Source: Planctobacterium sp965279005 (lineage in GTDB: Bacteria; Pseudomonadota; Gammaproteobacteria; Enterobacterales; Alteromonadaceae). Taken from it: 64,000 nucleotides of DNA. How positions within the stretch are numbered: the stretch's first letter is position 1; each line of letters starts with the position of its first letter. The position numbers and the translations under genes were made by a program. Where the stretch lies: assembly GCA_965279005.1 (NCBI GenBank), contig CBDIHK010000021.1, positions 124,001 to 188,000 of the forward strand. The letters are read 5' to 3'. The notes beneath the pieces are model-generated. The model saw nothing but the letters and a program-made list of their open reading frames with translations. It was not told the origin of the DNA and did not search any database. Of the stretch, positions 1 through 8,916 are shown one piece after another.

Positions 1-1644
1 ACTGCGTTCCATTACCCCATTGCTATCGAAAGTAATGCCAAGCAAGATGGAAACAATAAAGGCCGCTATACATTCTTCGTTTATTCGGGTGCGCTGCTTG
101 CTTACGATGATGATATAGGTTCGGAATATATCGGTACAACTGCCGGCGGTGGTGAAACCACTAACCCAAGCCATTTTTTAAACGGAGGTGACAAATCCCC
201 GGCTTTGGGTATCTATGTAGCCCGTTACGATAATCAAACCCAAGAGGTGTCAAAACCATTATTGGTCCATGCCAAAAATACAGACGACCCACACGACAAC
301 GCTGTTATCAATAGGGATGACGACGATAACCTGTATATTTTTGTCTCAGGTCGCAATAACAAACGCGGCGCCTTTTTCTATAAACTAAGTCCAGGTCAAG
401 GCAGTAGCGTGCACTCTGCATTCAATGACAGTAACTGGGAAATTACAGATCTCGGCATTAAAAACATTAATTTTGCCACCGATCCTGCAGTTTATATCAA
501 CCCTAACAAGCCGACATACGTAGTCAATGATTATGCCGGAATGACCTATCCTAAATTGTTTTGGACTGGCAACAATTCGTTTAGGCTACTGTTTAACGTC
601 TACTGTAATGCCTATTCATACGTGAGTTGCTACAACAATAAACAAACCCGGCAGTTGTGGACAGCCAAACTCGACACCAGTGGCAACTTTACTGATATAA
701 AAATGATTTCTGCCGTTGGTGGCCATTATGCGGTGGCTAACAGCACACCTGATGGCAAAGGCATAATGATAGCATTTAACAAACATCCAAACGGCGATGT
801 TGATAAGCGCACCAATATGCATGTTTTGTACTCGCTCGACGCTGGAGATACTTGGTACAGGCCCAACGGCGATATTGAAAATAACCTGCCGTACGTTAAT
901 GAAGGCGACTTAGATGCAGCGGAAGTCGTCAACTATGATAGCAAAAACCCTTCCAGGTACGTCTATGTGAAAGACTTGCATTTGGCAGGTAGCAATAATC
1001 CCAGCAGTTTGGATGACCTAAAGCCAGCCATTTTATTCGTACGGAGTATCGCCCGCACACCTTTACTGGATGTAGACAACGACGGTAATGGCGACTTTGA
1101 TGAGCACCAAATGAATATCACATTCCGCGACAACGGGAATTGGTATACCAGGGAAATTACCGACCTCATCGATCACAACTTCTCCAGCGGTTCTTTGTAT
1201 TGGTTAAGCAATAATAAATACCGTGTATTCTACCCCGGCATCAGTGACCAGGCTGGTAGCTTCGCTTCAGGCTACACCAACGCACTAGCAGGTGGCGTAT
1301 TTTCACATGTAGACGTGACCTTTGTCGGTAACCAAATTAGCAATAACAACCATAAAATTTGGCCACAAAAAGAGCCGAGAGTAGCGGGTTACCTGACTGG
1401 GTTATGTGAGTTAAACTACATCCGCACAGTCCACCACGGTAGCACGGGCAACCCATTTACTGCAGTGATGGCCGCTGCGAACCCACAGCGGTTTGAACCC
1501 ATGTTGAGCCCACTTGACTTACCCGCGGCCCCAATGTATGTCACGAATCCTTCCGGAACTTTGACCCGGTTGCCTCTGAGGGTCACCAGTGACAGCAATA
1601 CCCTATCTACCGTCAGTGAAGGTCATCTCGTTTGTAACCACTAA
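1..1644 (+). CDS. BNR/Asp-box beta-propeller protein, 5' truncated by the window edge
   Basis: The reading frame is open from base 1, so the start lies outside the window; 547 codons are visible. A canonical Asp-box, SLDAGDTW, sits near base 830, and the surrounding text is rich in Asn, Asp, Tyr and Trp with repeated short beta-strand-like blocks. This is typical of sialidase-like BNR propellers, found in secreted glycan-binding or glycan-degrading proteins, including polysaccharide lyases. No catalytic residues could be assigned, so the substrate is unknown. There is no sortase or autotransporter-like tail; the protein ends at a TAA at 1642. It converges on the phoD gene with a shared terminator between them. 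Confidence is good for the fold and low for any enzymatic function. Confidence 0.7.
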   Translation, partial: TAFHYPIAIESNAKQDGNNKGRYTFFVYSGALLAYDDDIGSEYIGTTAGGGETTNPSHFLNGGDKSPALGIYVARYDNQTQEVSKPLLVHAKNTDDPHDNAVINRDDDDNLYIFVSGRNNKRGAFFYKLSPGQGSSVHSAFNDSNWEITDLGIKNINFATDPAVYINPNKPTYVVNDYAGMTYPKLFWTGNNSFRLLFNVYCNAYSYVSCYNNKQTRQLWTAKLDTSGNFTDIKMISAVGGHYAVANSTPDGKGIMIAFNKHPNGDVDKRTNMHVLYSLDAGDTWYRPNGDIENNLPYVNEGDLDAAEVVNYDSKNPSRYVYVKDLHLAGSNNPSSLDDLKPAILFVRSIARTPLLDVDNDGNGDFDEHQMNITFRDNGNWYTREITDLIDHNFSSGSLYWLSNNKYRVFYPGISDQAGSFASGYTNALAGGVFSHVDVTFVGNQISNNNHKIWPQKEPRVAGYLTGLCELNYIRTVHHGSTGNPFTAVMAAANPQRFEPMLSPLDLPAAPMYVTNPSGTLTRLPLRVTSDSNTLSTVSEGHLVCNH

Positions 1645-1691
1645 ACGGATAGCCTAGTCATTGGCTAGGTTTAAGCTTGGCGCATAAAAAA

Positions 1692-1716
1692 ACGGCAGTG
1701 ACCTAACCACTGCCGT
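1692..1716. terminator. Bidirectional Rho-independent terminator
   Basis: A 9-bp perfect stem (ACGGCAGTG / CACTGCCGT) with a 7-nt loop is flanked by an A-run on the left and a T-rich stretch on the right. It lies between the convergent Asp-box gene and phoD and can serve both. Confidence 0.8.
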
Positions 1717-1736
1717 GTTACTTTTAACAGCAAAGA

Positions 1737-3560
1737 TTATGATACTTGGGTCAATCCAGGTTGACCAGCCATCGACTCCATCACCTGGCGGCGGCCGGTC
1801 TTTTCAAAATAAGTCGTAGAACTCACGGTATCCACAAAACGCCAGACTGCGCGTACTTTTTCTGGCGTAAAGCTCACAAACATAAAGCCGCGATCCGACG
1901 TATTGAAGTACTGTAAGTCTTCCACTAGTTGCACGACGCCCGCTTCCGTAGCAGGAATATCTGCTTCAGATAGGCCCAATACCACTTCTAGGCCCGGTGA
2001 AGAAACGGACGCTGTTGCAAGCTCCACACCTACCATTTCGCCGGTAAAATCACGCAAGTTGTTACCCCAGGCATTATGGGTGTCACCCGCCAATACCACG
2101 AGGTTCTTGCCTAGTTGCTTAGCAGTGCCAAGTACCATCTCGCGCTCTGCCGCATAGCCGTCCCAGGCATCTAAGTTGTATGGGATATTGGGCAGTTGCA
2201 ATAGCGCCAATGCTTGTGGGGTCAAGCGGTCTTGGTTAGCCAGGAAATAGTCAATTTCAGCTTGGGTCAGGGTAGGATCACCTGCTTGCAAGCGGGCACC
2301 AATGGTGGCCAATTGTCCTAGTTCAGCGTATTCCTGGATACTTAGCTGCTGCGTTGCAATTGCCGCTGGTAACAGCATACGTCCCATTAACACCTGTTGG
2401 CCCAATACCTGCCAGGTACCAGTTGATCCCGCCATGCTAGCTTGCAACCACTGCAACTGGTTGGCACCCAATAAGGTGCGGTTGGGATCGGTAACATCAG
2501 CTTCAAACTGGGCGCCGTTGAGTGCACCAGTAGCAGGGTCGACATAATCAAGAATGTCCAGTTGCTTGTCGCGTCCAATAATACGGGTATCAAGCATATG
2601 CAGGTCGACCAAATCACCAAACTGGAAGCTGCGGTTGATAACTTCATTGTCACCTTCAATTACGGGCCGGATAGGCATCCATTCAAAATAGGTTTGCAAA
2701 GCCACCATCTTACGGGCTTCGTAATCACCCTCTTCCGGTTGGTGGTTTTCAGCACCGTCTCGATAGGCGTCATTGGTCACTTCGTGGTCATCCCACACCG
2801 CAATGAAAGGCACTTTGGCATGCAGCTTCTGTAGGCTGGCATCGCTGCGGTATTGCGCGTAGCGTGTGCGATAATCACTAAGGGATACGATTTCATTAGC
2901 TGGCAATACCTCGCGGCCAAGCGCAGCGGCATTAGCGCTGGCATAACCGTCGCGGTCATATTCATAAATATAGTCACCAAGGTGCACTACAACGTCAATA
3001 TCTGACTGGCGAGCAGCTAAGTCATAGACATTAAAATAACCAGCAGGATAGTTGGAACAGGAGAACACGGCCATGTTGACTTGCTCTACCGCACCTTCAG
3101 GCAGTGTTTTAGTTGTACCGACAGTAGAGACCCGGTCAGCATTCATAAAGCGGTAGTAATAGGTAGTGCCGGGGGTCAGATCCACTGCATCGACTTTAAG
3201 TGTGTAGTCACTTGCGGAAGTCACCTCTGTGCTACCACTTCGAACTAAGTTATTGAAGTCGCTGTCTTCAGCAACTTCCCAAGCGACAGTGTGGCTAATA
3301 TCGGAACTGGCATCATCAGGGGTAATACGCGTCCACAAAATTACTGCGCTTTGGGTAGGGTCACCGCTGGCAACGCCGTGGGCAAAGGTTCCTGTGGGCT
3401 CTGGCGCAGGCGCTGGAGGCGTTGTTGTACCAGGTGAAACCATCACTGGCTGGAGATCCCCACCTAAGCAACCGGATAAACCGCTAGATACCACGGCAAG
3501 GCCGATACCTCGCGAGCTAAGGGTTAGAAAATGGCGTCGGGTAAGTGACTTTTTTATCAT
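1737..3560 (-). CDS. phoD: Alkaline phosphatase D family protein (PhoD), Tat-exported
   Basis: A 607-residue phosphodiesterase/alkaline phosphatase of the PhoD family, expected to release phosphate from organic esters outside the cytoplasm. The N-terminus has a twin-arginine signal (LTRRHFLTLS) followed by a hydrophobic segment and LSGC, so the product may also be lipidated. Family metal-site motifs are visible in order: HLGDYIYEY near residue 193, WDDHEVTND near 254 and GDTHNAWGNN near 490. The start is placed at the ATG at 3560, which has AAGGA about 8 bases upstream; an ATG 14 codons earlier lacks a ribosome site and would push the Tat motif inward. A CTGTCAT Pho half-site lies about 46 bases upstream. 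Its position beside ppa and the Ton-Pst genes suggests phosphate-starvation control (inference). Confidence 0.92.
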   Translation of the reverse strand: MIKKSLTRRHFLTLSSRGIGLAVVSSGLSGCLGGDLQPVMVSPGTTTPPAPAPEPTGTFAHGVASGDPTQSAVILWTRITPDDASSDISHTVAWEVAEDSDFNNLVRSGSTEVTSASDYTLKVDAVDLTPGTTYYYRFMNADRVSTVGTTKTLPEGAVEQVNMAVFSCSNYPAGYFNVYDLAARQSDIDVVVHLGDYIYEYDRDGYASANAAALGREVLPANEIVSLSDYRTRYAQYRSDASLQKLHAKVPFIAVWDDHEVTNDAYRDGAENHQPEEGDYEARKMVALQTYFEWMPIRPVIEGDNEVINRSFQFGDLVDLHMLDTRIIGRDKQLDILDYVDPATGALNGAQFEADVTDPNRTLLGANQLQWLQASMAGSTGTWQVLGQQVLMGRMLLPAAIATQQLSIQEYAELGQLATIGARLQAGDPTLTQAEIDYFLANQDRLTPQALALLQLPNIPYNLDAWDGYAAEREMVLGTAKQLGKNLVVLAGDTHNAWGNNLRDFTGEMVGVELATASVSSPGLEVVLGLSEADIPATEAGVVQLVEDLQYFNTSDRGFMFVSFTPEKVRAVWRFVDTVSSTTYFEKTGRRQVMESMAGQPGLTQVS

Positions 3561-3605
3561 TGTTGTAATCCTTTTTTTGGGCGTGGCCCATACTGGTATC
3601 AAACA

Positions 3606-3612
3606 ATGACAG
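3606..3612 (-). promoter_or_regulatory. Candidate PhoB half-site upstream of phoD
   Basis: On the minus strand the heptamer CTGTCAT matches the Pho-box repeat unit exactly. The neighbouring units at 11-bp spacing are poor matches, so only one half-site is convincing. A heptamer match alone is expected by chance every few kilobases; the support comes from its place in front of a phosphatase gene. Confidence 0.35.
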
Positions 3613-3686
3613 GCATATTAAGTTTCTATGAAAAATAAATGCCGAATGACTGTGGCGATTTTATTACACGTCTTCCAGAAGGCTAT

Positions 3687-4172
3687 TTATTCAAATGGGG
3701 CAACGCTTATTCCGGTAAGCTGATAGCCAGTTGTAGCAATATCACCGCTGTAGGTTTTCGTGTAAAGGATACCCGTTACCCAAATGGCATCGTACAGACT
3801 GTCGAAAGGGACACCATTTTCGAAAGTGACATAGACAATCTGGTTGGAAGGCGGTGGTGGTACATGGATACAAGCACCAAAAAAAGGCACTAGCAAAAAC
3901 TCCGTCAATGATTCATTGTCACCTTCAAGCGGCACCACAAATCCCGGGATTTTTACTTTTTGGCCATTGAGTTCAGTTACAACCGGTGCATCCGGGTTGA
4001 GCTGTGCCATCGGGTTGGTATGGTCAATTTCGGGGATAACATCGGGTAACACATAATCATCCGGAATTAAGTCTTCCCAATAGAGTTCCTTTGGCTCATC
4101 AGCCAAAATAAGGGATGGTAGCAAAAAGCACACCCATACTAAGACCTTCATAGGTTTGCTTATCATTACCAC
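3687..4172 (-). CDS. DUF3299 family exported protein
   Basis: A 161-residue protein with an N-terminal signal peptide (hydrophobic core VLVWVCFLLPSLILA). The rest fits the DUF3299 family: ELYWEDLIP near the mature N-terminus, then KIPGFVVPLEGD and FLLVPFFGACIHVPPPPSNQ, the Cys-His-Pro-rich hallmark of this family. Function is not established; the conserved CIH motif resembles a metal-binding or structural site. The GTG at 4172 has AGGGG 8 bases upstream; an ATG two codons later is a possible alternative. It lies 58 bases downstream of ppa on the same strand, separated by a hairpin, so it may be expressed by read-through or alone. Confidence 0.8.
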   Translation of the reverse strand: MVMISKPMKVLVWVCFLLPSLILADEPKELYWEDLIPDDYVLPDVIPEIDHTNPMAQLNPDAPVVTELNGQKVKIPGFVVPLEGDNESLTEFLLVPFFGACIHVPPPPSNQIVYVTFENGVPFDSLYDAIWVTGILYTKTYSGDIATTGYQLTGISVAPFE

Positions 4173-4199
4173 TACACTGTCCCCTTAGGTTTATTTGCA

Positions 4200-4221
4200 A
4201 GGGGCACCCTCAGGTGCCCCT
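4200..4221. terminator. Terminator hairpin after ppa
   Basis: Stem AGGGGCACC / GGTGCCCCT with a 4-nt loop. It lies between ppa and the DUF3299 gene. The T-run is better on the plus strand than on the minus strand, so termination of ppa may be partial. Confidence 0.6.
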
Positions 4222-4230
4222 GATACTTTT

Positions 4231-4779
4231 TTAGAAATTTGGTTTTTCAGGTGCTGCTTCGTAGCGTGCAACACTATCAGTAATTTCTTTCTTAGCTGCG
4301 GCACTATCCGCCCAACCCTCAATCTTAACCCATTTGTTTGGCTCAAGGTCTTTGTAATGGGCAAAGAAGTGCTCAATTTGCTTCAACAAAGGATCGGACA
4401 CTTCAGTGTACTCGGTAATTCCGCGGTACAAGGTGGACAATTTATCCTTTGGTACGGCCAATACTTTGGCGTCTTCGCCAGACTCATCGGTCATGTTCAA
4501 CACACCGATAGGACGGCATGTGATGACAGAGCCCGCTAACAGAGGGAAAGGAGTAATAACCAACACGTCTACCGGGTCACCATCATCAGACAAAGTGTGG
4601 GGCACATAACCGTAATTGGTTGGGTAATGCATAGGGGTCGCCATGAAACGGTCTACAAAAATAGCGCCAGACTCTTTATCTACTTCGTATTTTACCGGAT
4701 CAGAGTGGGCTGGGATTTCAATGATGACATTAACTTCATCTGGCAGGTTCTTGCCTGCTGGTACGGCGTTTAAGCTCAT
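4231..4779 (-). CDS. ppa: Soluble inorganic pyrophosphatase
   Basis: A 182-residue family I pyrophosphatase, hydrolysing PPi to two phosphates in the cytoplasm; the length is close to the E. coli enzyme. The signature NVIIEIPAHSDPVKYEVDKE and the metal-binding region DDGDPVDVLV are present, with the YGYVPHT stretch before it. The start is the ATG at 4779, preceded by GAAGG at about 8 bases; the open frame runs about 60 codons upstream but that part has no family similarity. It coexists with a membrane proton/sodium pyrophosphatase at 26.8 kb. Divergent from the Ton-Pst genes. Confidence 0.96.
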   Translation of the reverse strand: MSLNAVPAGKNLPDEVNVIIEIPAHSDPVKYEVDKESGAIFVDRFMATPMHYPTNYGYVPHTLSDDGDPVDVLVITPFPLLAGSVITCRPIGVLNMTDESGEDAKVLAVPKDKLSTLYRGITEYTEVSDPLLKQIEHFFAHYKDLEPNKWVKIEGWADSAAAKKEITDSVARYEAAPEKPNF

Positions 4780-4977
4780 GGTGTCTACCTTCTTTAATGT
4801 TTGATAAATGGCTGGGATTATAAGGTCTGGCGCGGTGACTGCAATCAATACCGTACTTTTTTCAAATTGGCGCCGCAATATGTTGCCAAATCGCCTTCCA
4901 GCCAGCAAACAACAAGGGTTATGTAAATTTTTTGTTAATTGGCTTGTAGCAACAAAACCCAAGATGGACTAGCCAAT

Positions 4978-4991
4978 TTGATCCACATCAA
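4978..4991. promoter_or_regulatory. Perfect FNR/Anr-type palindrome
   Basis: TTGATCCACATCAA matches the FNR consensus TTGAT-N4-ATCAA with no mismatch. It lies 199 bases upstream of ppa and 115 bases upstream of the DUF3450 start. No good -10 sits at the class II distance on either side, so which gene it controls, if any, is unclear. Confidence 0.5.
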
Positions 4992-5013
4992 ACAAGGTAT
5001 TTGGCAAACAATA

Positions 5014-5042
5014 TGGTCATATAAGCTTAACAAAAACGTCAC
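5014..5042 (+). promoter_or_regulatory. Candidate tandem Pho box for the Ton-Pst genes
   Basis: Three heptamers, TGGTCAT, GCTTAAC and ACGTCAC, follow each other at exactly 11-bp spacing with A/T-rich 4-nt linkers, the layout of PhoB sites (consensus CTGTCAT-N4-CTGTCAT). The outer two match moderately (5/7 and 4/7), the middle one poorly. A -10-like TAGTCT starts about 11 bases downstream. Placement before an operon containing pstSCAB supports the reading, but the match is degenerate. Confidence 0.4.
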
Positions 5043-5105
5043 TTTCCAGGCCTAGTCTCAGCTGCATAGTTTTTGCACAACAGACAGGATTCCGGGGAGG
5101 AAGAC

Positions 5106-5921
5106 ATGTCGCTAAACGTTAAAGAAAGTCTTATTAAAATTGGGTTAGTGGCCAGCTTAGGCGCTGTAAGCCTTTGCGCTTGGGCAAATCCAGAAACCAA
5201 GGTCAGTGCTGCGGGGATCACCAGCGATAGCGTCGTCGAAGCGTCTTTAAGCAGATTAAACGCCAACCGTGACGCGCAACAGCAAGTGGATAAGGTATTT
5301 GAGGCCTCGGTATCCATGGCGCAAGAGTTTGAAAGTGAACTCAAGTTGTTGGATGGCTTAGATATCTACAATGCCATGCTGGCCAAGCAATTGTCAGAAC
5401 AAGAGCGGCAAATGCAGCAGATCCAAACCTCTATCGCCAATGCTTCGTCAATTGAACGCCAAATCATGCCGCTGTTAGTACGTATGTTAGATGCGCTCGA
5501 GGGCTTAATTGAACTGGATACGCCGTTCTTATTGGCAGAGCGTTCCCAGAGGATCGACAAGCTCAAGGCACTACTTTACCAGCCAGATTTAACCCTAGCC
5601 GAAAAAACCCGACGGGTGTTCGAAGCCTACCAAATCGAAATGGACTATGGCTCTACCATTGAAACCTATAAAGGCAAACTGGCGGTCAACAACCAGGAAA
5701 TGGCGGTGGAATTTTTGCGGATCGGCAGGATTTCCTTGTTGTACCGGGATATCAACAGTGACCATATTGGCAAGTGGAACAAGGAATTAGCCCAATGGCA
5801 GCCATTAGAGGACAGCCAGTACCGTCGCCACATAAACAAGGGCATTCGAATTGCCAAAGAGGAAATCGCGCCGGAGCTGCTCACCATTCCCCTTAACCAA
5901 ACCTTGGAGATGTTGCCATGA
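5106..5921 (+). CDS. DUF3450 periplasmic coiled-coil protein (TonB2-cluster subunit)
   Basis: A 271-residue exported protein with an N-terminal signal (hydrophobic stretch ending in ALA-like CAWANPE). It is dominated by heptad-rich coiled coil around residues 40-130, followed by the conserved block RRVFEAYQIEMDYGSTIETYKG and FLRIGRISLLYRD that identifies DUF3450. The family is the first gene of TonB2-type clusters; its precise role is not established, but it is thought to work with the long ExbB subunit. The ATG at 5106 has GGAGG six bases upstream. Its stop overlaps the next start (ATGA), indicating translational coupling. A paralogue heads the second cluster at 37.4-38.2 kb. Confidence 0.85.
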   Translation: MSLNVKESLIKIGLVASLGAVSLCAWANPETKVSAAGITSDSVVEASLSRLNANRDAQQQVDKVFEASVSMAQEFESELKLLDGLDIYNAMLAKQLSEQERQMQQIQTSIANASSIERQIMPLLVRMLDALEGLIELDTPFLLAERSQRIDKLKALLYQPDLTLAEKTRRVFEAYQIEMDYGSTIETYKGKLAVNNQEMAVEFLRIGRISLLYRDINSDHIGKWNKELAQWQPLEDSQYRRHINKGIRIAKEEIAPELLTIPLNQTLEMLP

Positions 5922-7288
5922 AGCGGTTTACCACACTTTTAGCCTTGTTTTTTTTGATACCGCTGGCATCGGCAGATATGACCCTGGAACAGCTGCTAGA
6001 GCAAGTAAAACAAGGTAACCGTGCTGACCAACAAGCCAATACAGACCGGTTACAAGCATTCAAATTAGACCAGGCCAATCAGGCAGGTAAGCTTTCGCAG
6101 ATTAAACAAGAACGGCAATCAGCAGAACAATTAAGTGTCCGGCACGAACAGCGTTTTGCCGACAATGAGTTGCAAATTGTGCAGCTACAGGATCAGCTCA
6201 ACCAACGGTTAGGCACATTAAAAGAACTATTTGGGGTGCTGCAAATCGCCGCTACCGACGCCCAAAGCGTGTTCTACAACTCGCCGACCCAAATCCACTT
6301 TCCAGGGCGCAACCAGGAGCTAGCGGAATTTGCCGCCAAGATGGAACAGACGGTGGAACTGCCCAGCGTGGCTGAAATCGAGCAACTATGGTTTGAAATC
6401 CACCGTGAAGTCACCGAATCTGGCCGCATGGTGGTGAGCGAACAACCCGTATTGCTAGCAAATGGTTCAGAGCAAACCTTGCCGGTAGCCCGTATTGGCA
6501 CCTTTAACCTGATTGCCAATGGCCATTATCTACAGCGCTTACCTGAAACCGGCCAGTTGGTGGAACTGCAACGCCAGCCTGCCAGCCGCTTTTTGATTGG
6601 TGCTGGCAAGTTACCTAATCCAGACGGCGACCTGATCCCCCTCACCATCGATCCTATCCGTGGGCAACTGTTGAGCTTGCTTGGCACCACGCCTAAGCTG
6701 ATGGATCGCATCAACCAAGGGGGAGTAATCGGCTACATCATCCTTGGGCTTGGCGCCATCGTCATGCTGGTTGCACTAATACGCTTGGCAACACTCTTGA
6801 TGCTTGAGCGACGCATTGAATCCCAGATCAAGCATCCGGATCAGCCTAAAGACAACCCTCTTGGCCGGGTATTCAAAACCTACCAGCAGCACCAGGACGC
6901 GGATATTGAAACCTTGGAGCTCAAACTCAGCGACGCGGTGCTGCAAGAAGTGCCCAAGGTAAACCAATGGATCTCGTTTATTAAAATCAGCGCGGCAATT
7001 GCGCCACTGATGGGGCTATTAGGCACGGTGACCGGCATGATCATCACGTTCCAGGCTATCACTTTGTTTGGTGCCGGCGATCCCAAACTGATGGCGGGTG
7101 GCATATCCCAAGCACTGGTCACCACAGTGCTGGGCCTAGTGGTGGCGATACCTTCCCTAATGCTGCACAACCTAGTGCAAGGCAGGGCTACCAAGCTAAC
7201 CGACATCCTTGAGCAGGAATCGGTGGCCATGGTAGCGCAACACGCTGAACAAAAACAAATGAGCCGCAGCCATGTTAGCGCTGCTTGA
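5918..7288 (+). CDS. ttpC: Long MotA/TolQ/ExbB proton-channel protein (TtpC-like)
   Basis: A 456-residue protein with a signal peptide, a periplasmic coiled coil (about residues 20-130) and a C-terminal ExbB-type channel domain. The channel signature IAPLMGLLGTVTGMIITFQAITLFGAGDPKLMAGGISQAL lies around residues 360-400 in two blocks. In Vibrio the corresponding subunit TtpC is an essential extra component of the TonB2 system. It probably links the DUF3450 partner in the periplasm to the ExbB-ExbD motor (inference). It overlaps the preceding gene by 4 bases and the next ExbB by 17 bases. The gene symbol is by analogy with Vibrio. A full-length paralogue occurs at 36.0-37.4 kb. Confidence 0.85.
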   Translation: MKRFTTLLALFFLIPLASADMTLEQLLEQVKQGNRADQQANTDRLQAFKLDQANQAGKLSQIKQERQSAEQLSVRHEQRFADNELQIVQLQDQLNQRLGTLKELFGVLQIAATDAQSVFYNSPTQIHFPGRNQELAEFAAKMEQTVELPSVAEIEQLWFEIHREVTESGRMVVSEQPVLLANGSEQTLPVARIGTFNLIANGHYLQRLPETGQLVELQRQPASRFLIGAGKLPNPDGDLIPLTIDPIRGQLLSLLGTTPKLMDRINQGGVIGYIILGLGAIVMLVALIRLATLLMLERRIESQIKHPDQPKDNPLGRVFKTYQQHQDADIETLELKLSDAVLQEVPKVNQWISFIKISAAIAPLMGLLGTVTGMIITFQAITLFGAGDPKLMAGGISQALVTTVLGLVVAIPSLMLHNLVQGRATKLTDILEQESVAMVAQHAEQKQMSRSHVSAA

Positions 7289-7799
7289 TAACCTATTCCC
7301 CTGGTTCGGCGACATGCTGTCGCTTGGGGGCGAGGTACTGTTGATCATTGTTGCGCTGGCAACCTTGATTTGGATGCTGCTGCTGGAGCGGGTGGTGTAT
7401 TTGTGGTGGCTGTTTCCGCGCAAACTAAAGCTGGCCAAACAGCTATGGCAAATGCGCCGTGAACGCCACTCCTGGTATGCAATGCGGGCGCGCCAGTTGC
7501 TCATGAGCAGGTTGCAAAGACAGCTTAAACGCAACCAAGCCCTGCTCGGCACCTTGATAAAAATTTGCCCTTTGATGGGGCTACTGGGCACAGTGCTAGG
7601 CATGCTGGAAATCTTTGATGTGCTGTCCATGACCGGCAGCAATAACGCCAGGGCCACAGCAGGCGGTGTGTCAAAAGCCACTGTTTCCACCATGGCAGGC
7701 ATGGTGGTTGCTATTTCAGCGTTGATGGTGGGCAACCTGGTCAACCGGCGCCTGGAAAAAAACCAACAGCAGTTACAGCAAGGCTTACACCTAGATTAA
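7272..7799 (+). CDS. exbB: ExbB proton-channel subunit of TonB2 system
   Basis: A 175-residue MotA/TolQ/ExbB family inner-membrane protein with three hydrophobic segments (about residues 15-40, 95-120 and 140-165) and the channel block CPLMGLLGTVLGMLEIFDVLS followed by GGVSKATVSTMAGMVVAI. With ExbD it converts proton flow into motion of TonB. The gene lies within a tightly packed run and starts inside the end of the long ExbB gene. Confidence 0.92.
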   Translation: MLALLDNLFPWFGDMLSLGGEVLLIIVALATLIWMLLLERVVYLWWLFPRKLKLAKQLWQMRRERHSWYAMRARQLLMSRLQRQLKRNQALLGTLIKICPLMGLLGTVLGMLEIFDVLSMTGSNNARATAGGVSKATVSTMAGMVVAISALMVGNLVNRRLEKNQQQLQQGLHLD

Positions 7800-7812
7800 T
7801 GAGGCAAGCATT

Positions 7813-8223
7813 ATGCGACGAGTAATGAACAACAATAGCCGCAACCAAGAAGAAGCCGGTGTCGATATCACGCCCATGCTGGACGTGGTCTTTATCATGC
7901 TGATCTTTTTCATTGTGACGGCCACTTTTATCAAGCTATCAGGCATTGAAGTCAATGCGCCGGAGGCCAACACTTCTGTTGTGCAAGAAAAGGCCAATAT
8001 CCTGGTCGCCATTGATGCCAACAATACGATTTGGATTAACCGCCGAGAGGTGGACTTCCGGGCGCTTCGCGCCAACATCGAGCGCCTGCACGCCGAGAAC
8101 CCAAAAGGCTCGGTGGTGATCCAGGCGGATCGCCTATCCAACAATGACACTTTGGTGAAAGTGATGGACGCTTCACGCAAGGCGGGTGTATATGAAATCG
8201 CGCTGGCAGCTAACAATGAATGA
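7813..8223 (+). CDS. exbD: ExbD biopolymer transport protein of TonB2 system
   Basis: A 136-residue protein with one N-terminal transmembrane helix (about residues 20-42). The key acidic residue follows GVDITPMLDVVFIML, where the Asp of the helix acts in proton conduction in this family. The periplasmic part carries the family block ANILVAIDANNTIWINRREV. It overlaps the following tonB start by 8 bases. Confidence 0.93.
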   Translation: MRRVMNNNSRNQEEAGVDITPMLDVVFIMLIFFIVTATFIKLSGIEVNAPEANTSVVQEKANILVAIDANNTIWINRREVDFRALRANIERLHAENPKGSVVIQADRLSNNDTLVKVMDASRKAGVYEIALAANNE

Positions 8224-8914
8224 TACGCACTATCGGGAACACTTTGCCATCCAGCAAAGCCTGTGGGATGGGCTAAGGGACAAAAATGTACTTTTGCGGA
8301 TGTTACCGCTGGCCGCTTTCGGATTAGCGGTGGCGCTTGCCCTCACGTGGTTTATGCATTTTTTGATCGCCTCAACCCATCATGACCTGGACAGTAGCCC
8401 CCGGATGCAGCTACTGGATTTTGTACGCTTGCAGCGGGAAGAAAGCTCAGAGCGAAAGGAGGTGATGCCCCAAAAGCCACAAATGAACCAACAGCCAGAG
8501 GCACCGCAGCAACCACAAGCGGATCAGTCAGACTTAAGGCAAGGCGATAGCCTAGGTGTGTCCATGGGTTCACCCCAGCTAGCCAATGATTTTGACATCA
8601 GCGGCGGCGGTTACAGTATTGGCATGAATGATGGCGATTATTTGCCCATTGTCAAAATTGCGCCCATTTACCCTGCCCGTGCATCCAGGTTGGGCATTGA
8701 GGGAACCTGTGTGGTGCAATATACGGTAACACCACAGGGAACGGTGACCGATGTCAGCGTTGTCACAGAGCTGTGCCCCCATGAAATTTTCCACCGTGTA
8801 TCAGTCGAAGCAGCTTATAAGTTCCGCTATAAACCCAGGGTCATAGATGGTGAAGCCATCGCGGTACCCAATGTCAAAAACCGCTTTATTTTTGAAATGG
8901 ATAAAGGAGGTTGA
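8216..8914 (+). CDS. tonB: TonB energy transducer (TonB2 type)
   Basis: A 232-residue protein: cytoplasmic N-terminus, one transmembrane helix (about residues 28-48), a Pro/Gln/Glu-rich linker (around residues 80-105) and a C-terminal TonB domain with YPARASRLGIEGTCVVQYTV and FRYKPRV. It passes the energy of the ExbBD motor to an outer-membrane receptor. The ATG at 8216 is used because ten upstream codons read into exbD and carry no similarity. The AAAGGAGG near its end is the ribosome site of the next gene. No TonB-dependent receptor gene lies within the window. Confidence 0.9.
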   Translation: MNDTHYREHFAIQQSLWDGLRDKNVLLRMLPLAAFGLAVALALTWFMHFLIASTHHDLDSSPRMQLLDFVRLQREESSERKEVMPQKPQMNQQPEAPQQPQADQSDLRQGDSLGVSMGSPQLANDFDISGGGYSIGMNDGDYLPIVKIAPIYPARASRLGIEGTCVVQYTVTPQGTVTDVSVVTELCPHEIFHRVSVEAAYKFRYKPRVIDGEAIAVPNVKNRFIFEMDKGG

Positions 8915-8916
8915 GC

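Noticed and set aside
3639..3893. 84-codon plus-strand frame over the DUF3299 gene
   Set aside because: Antisense to a clear family member with a signal peptide.
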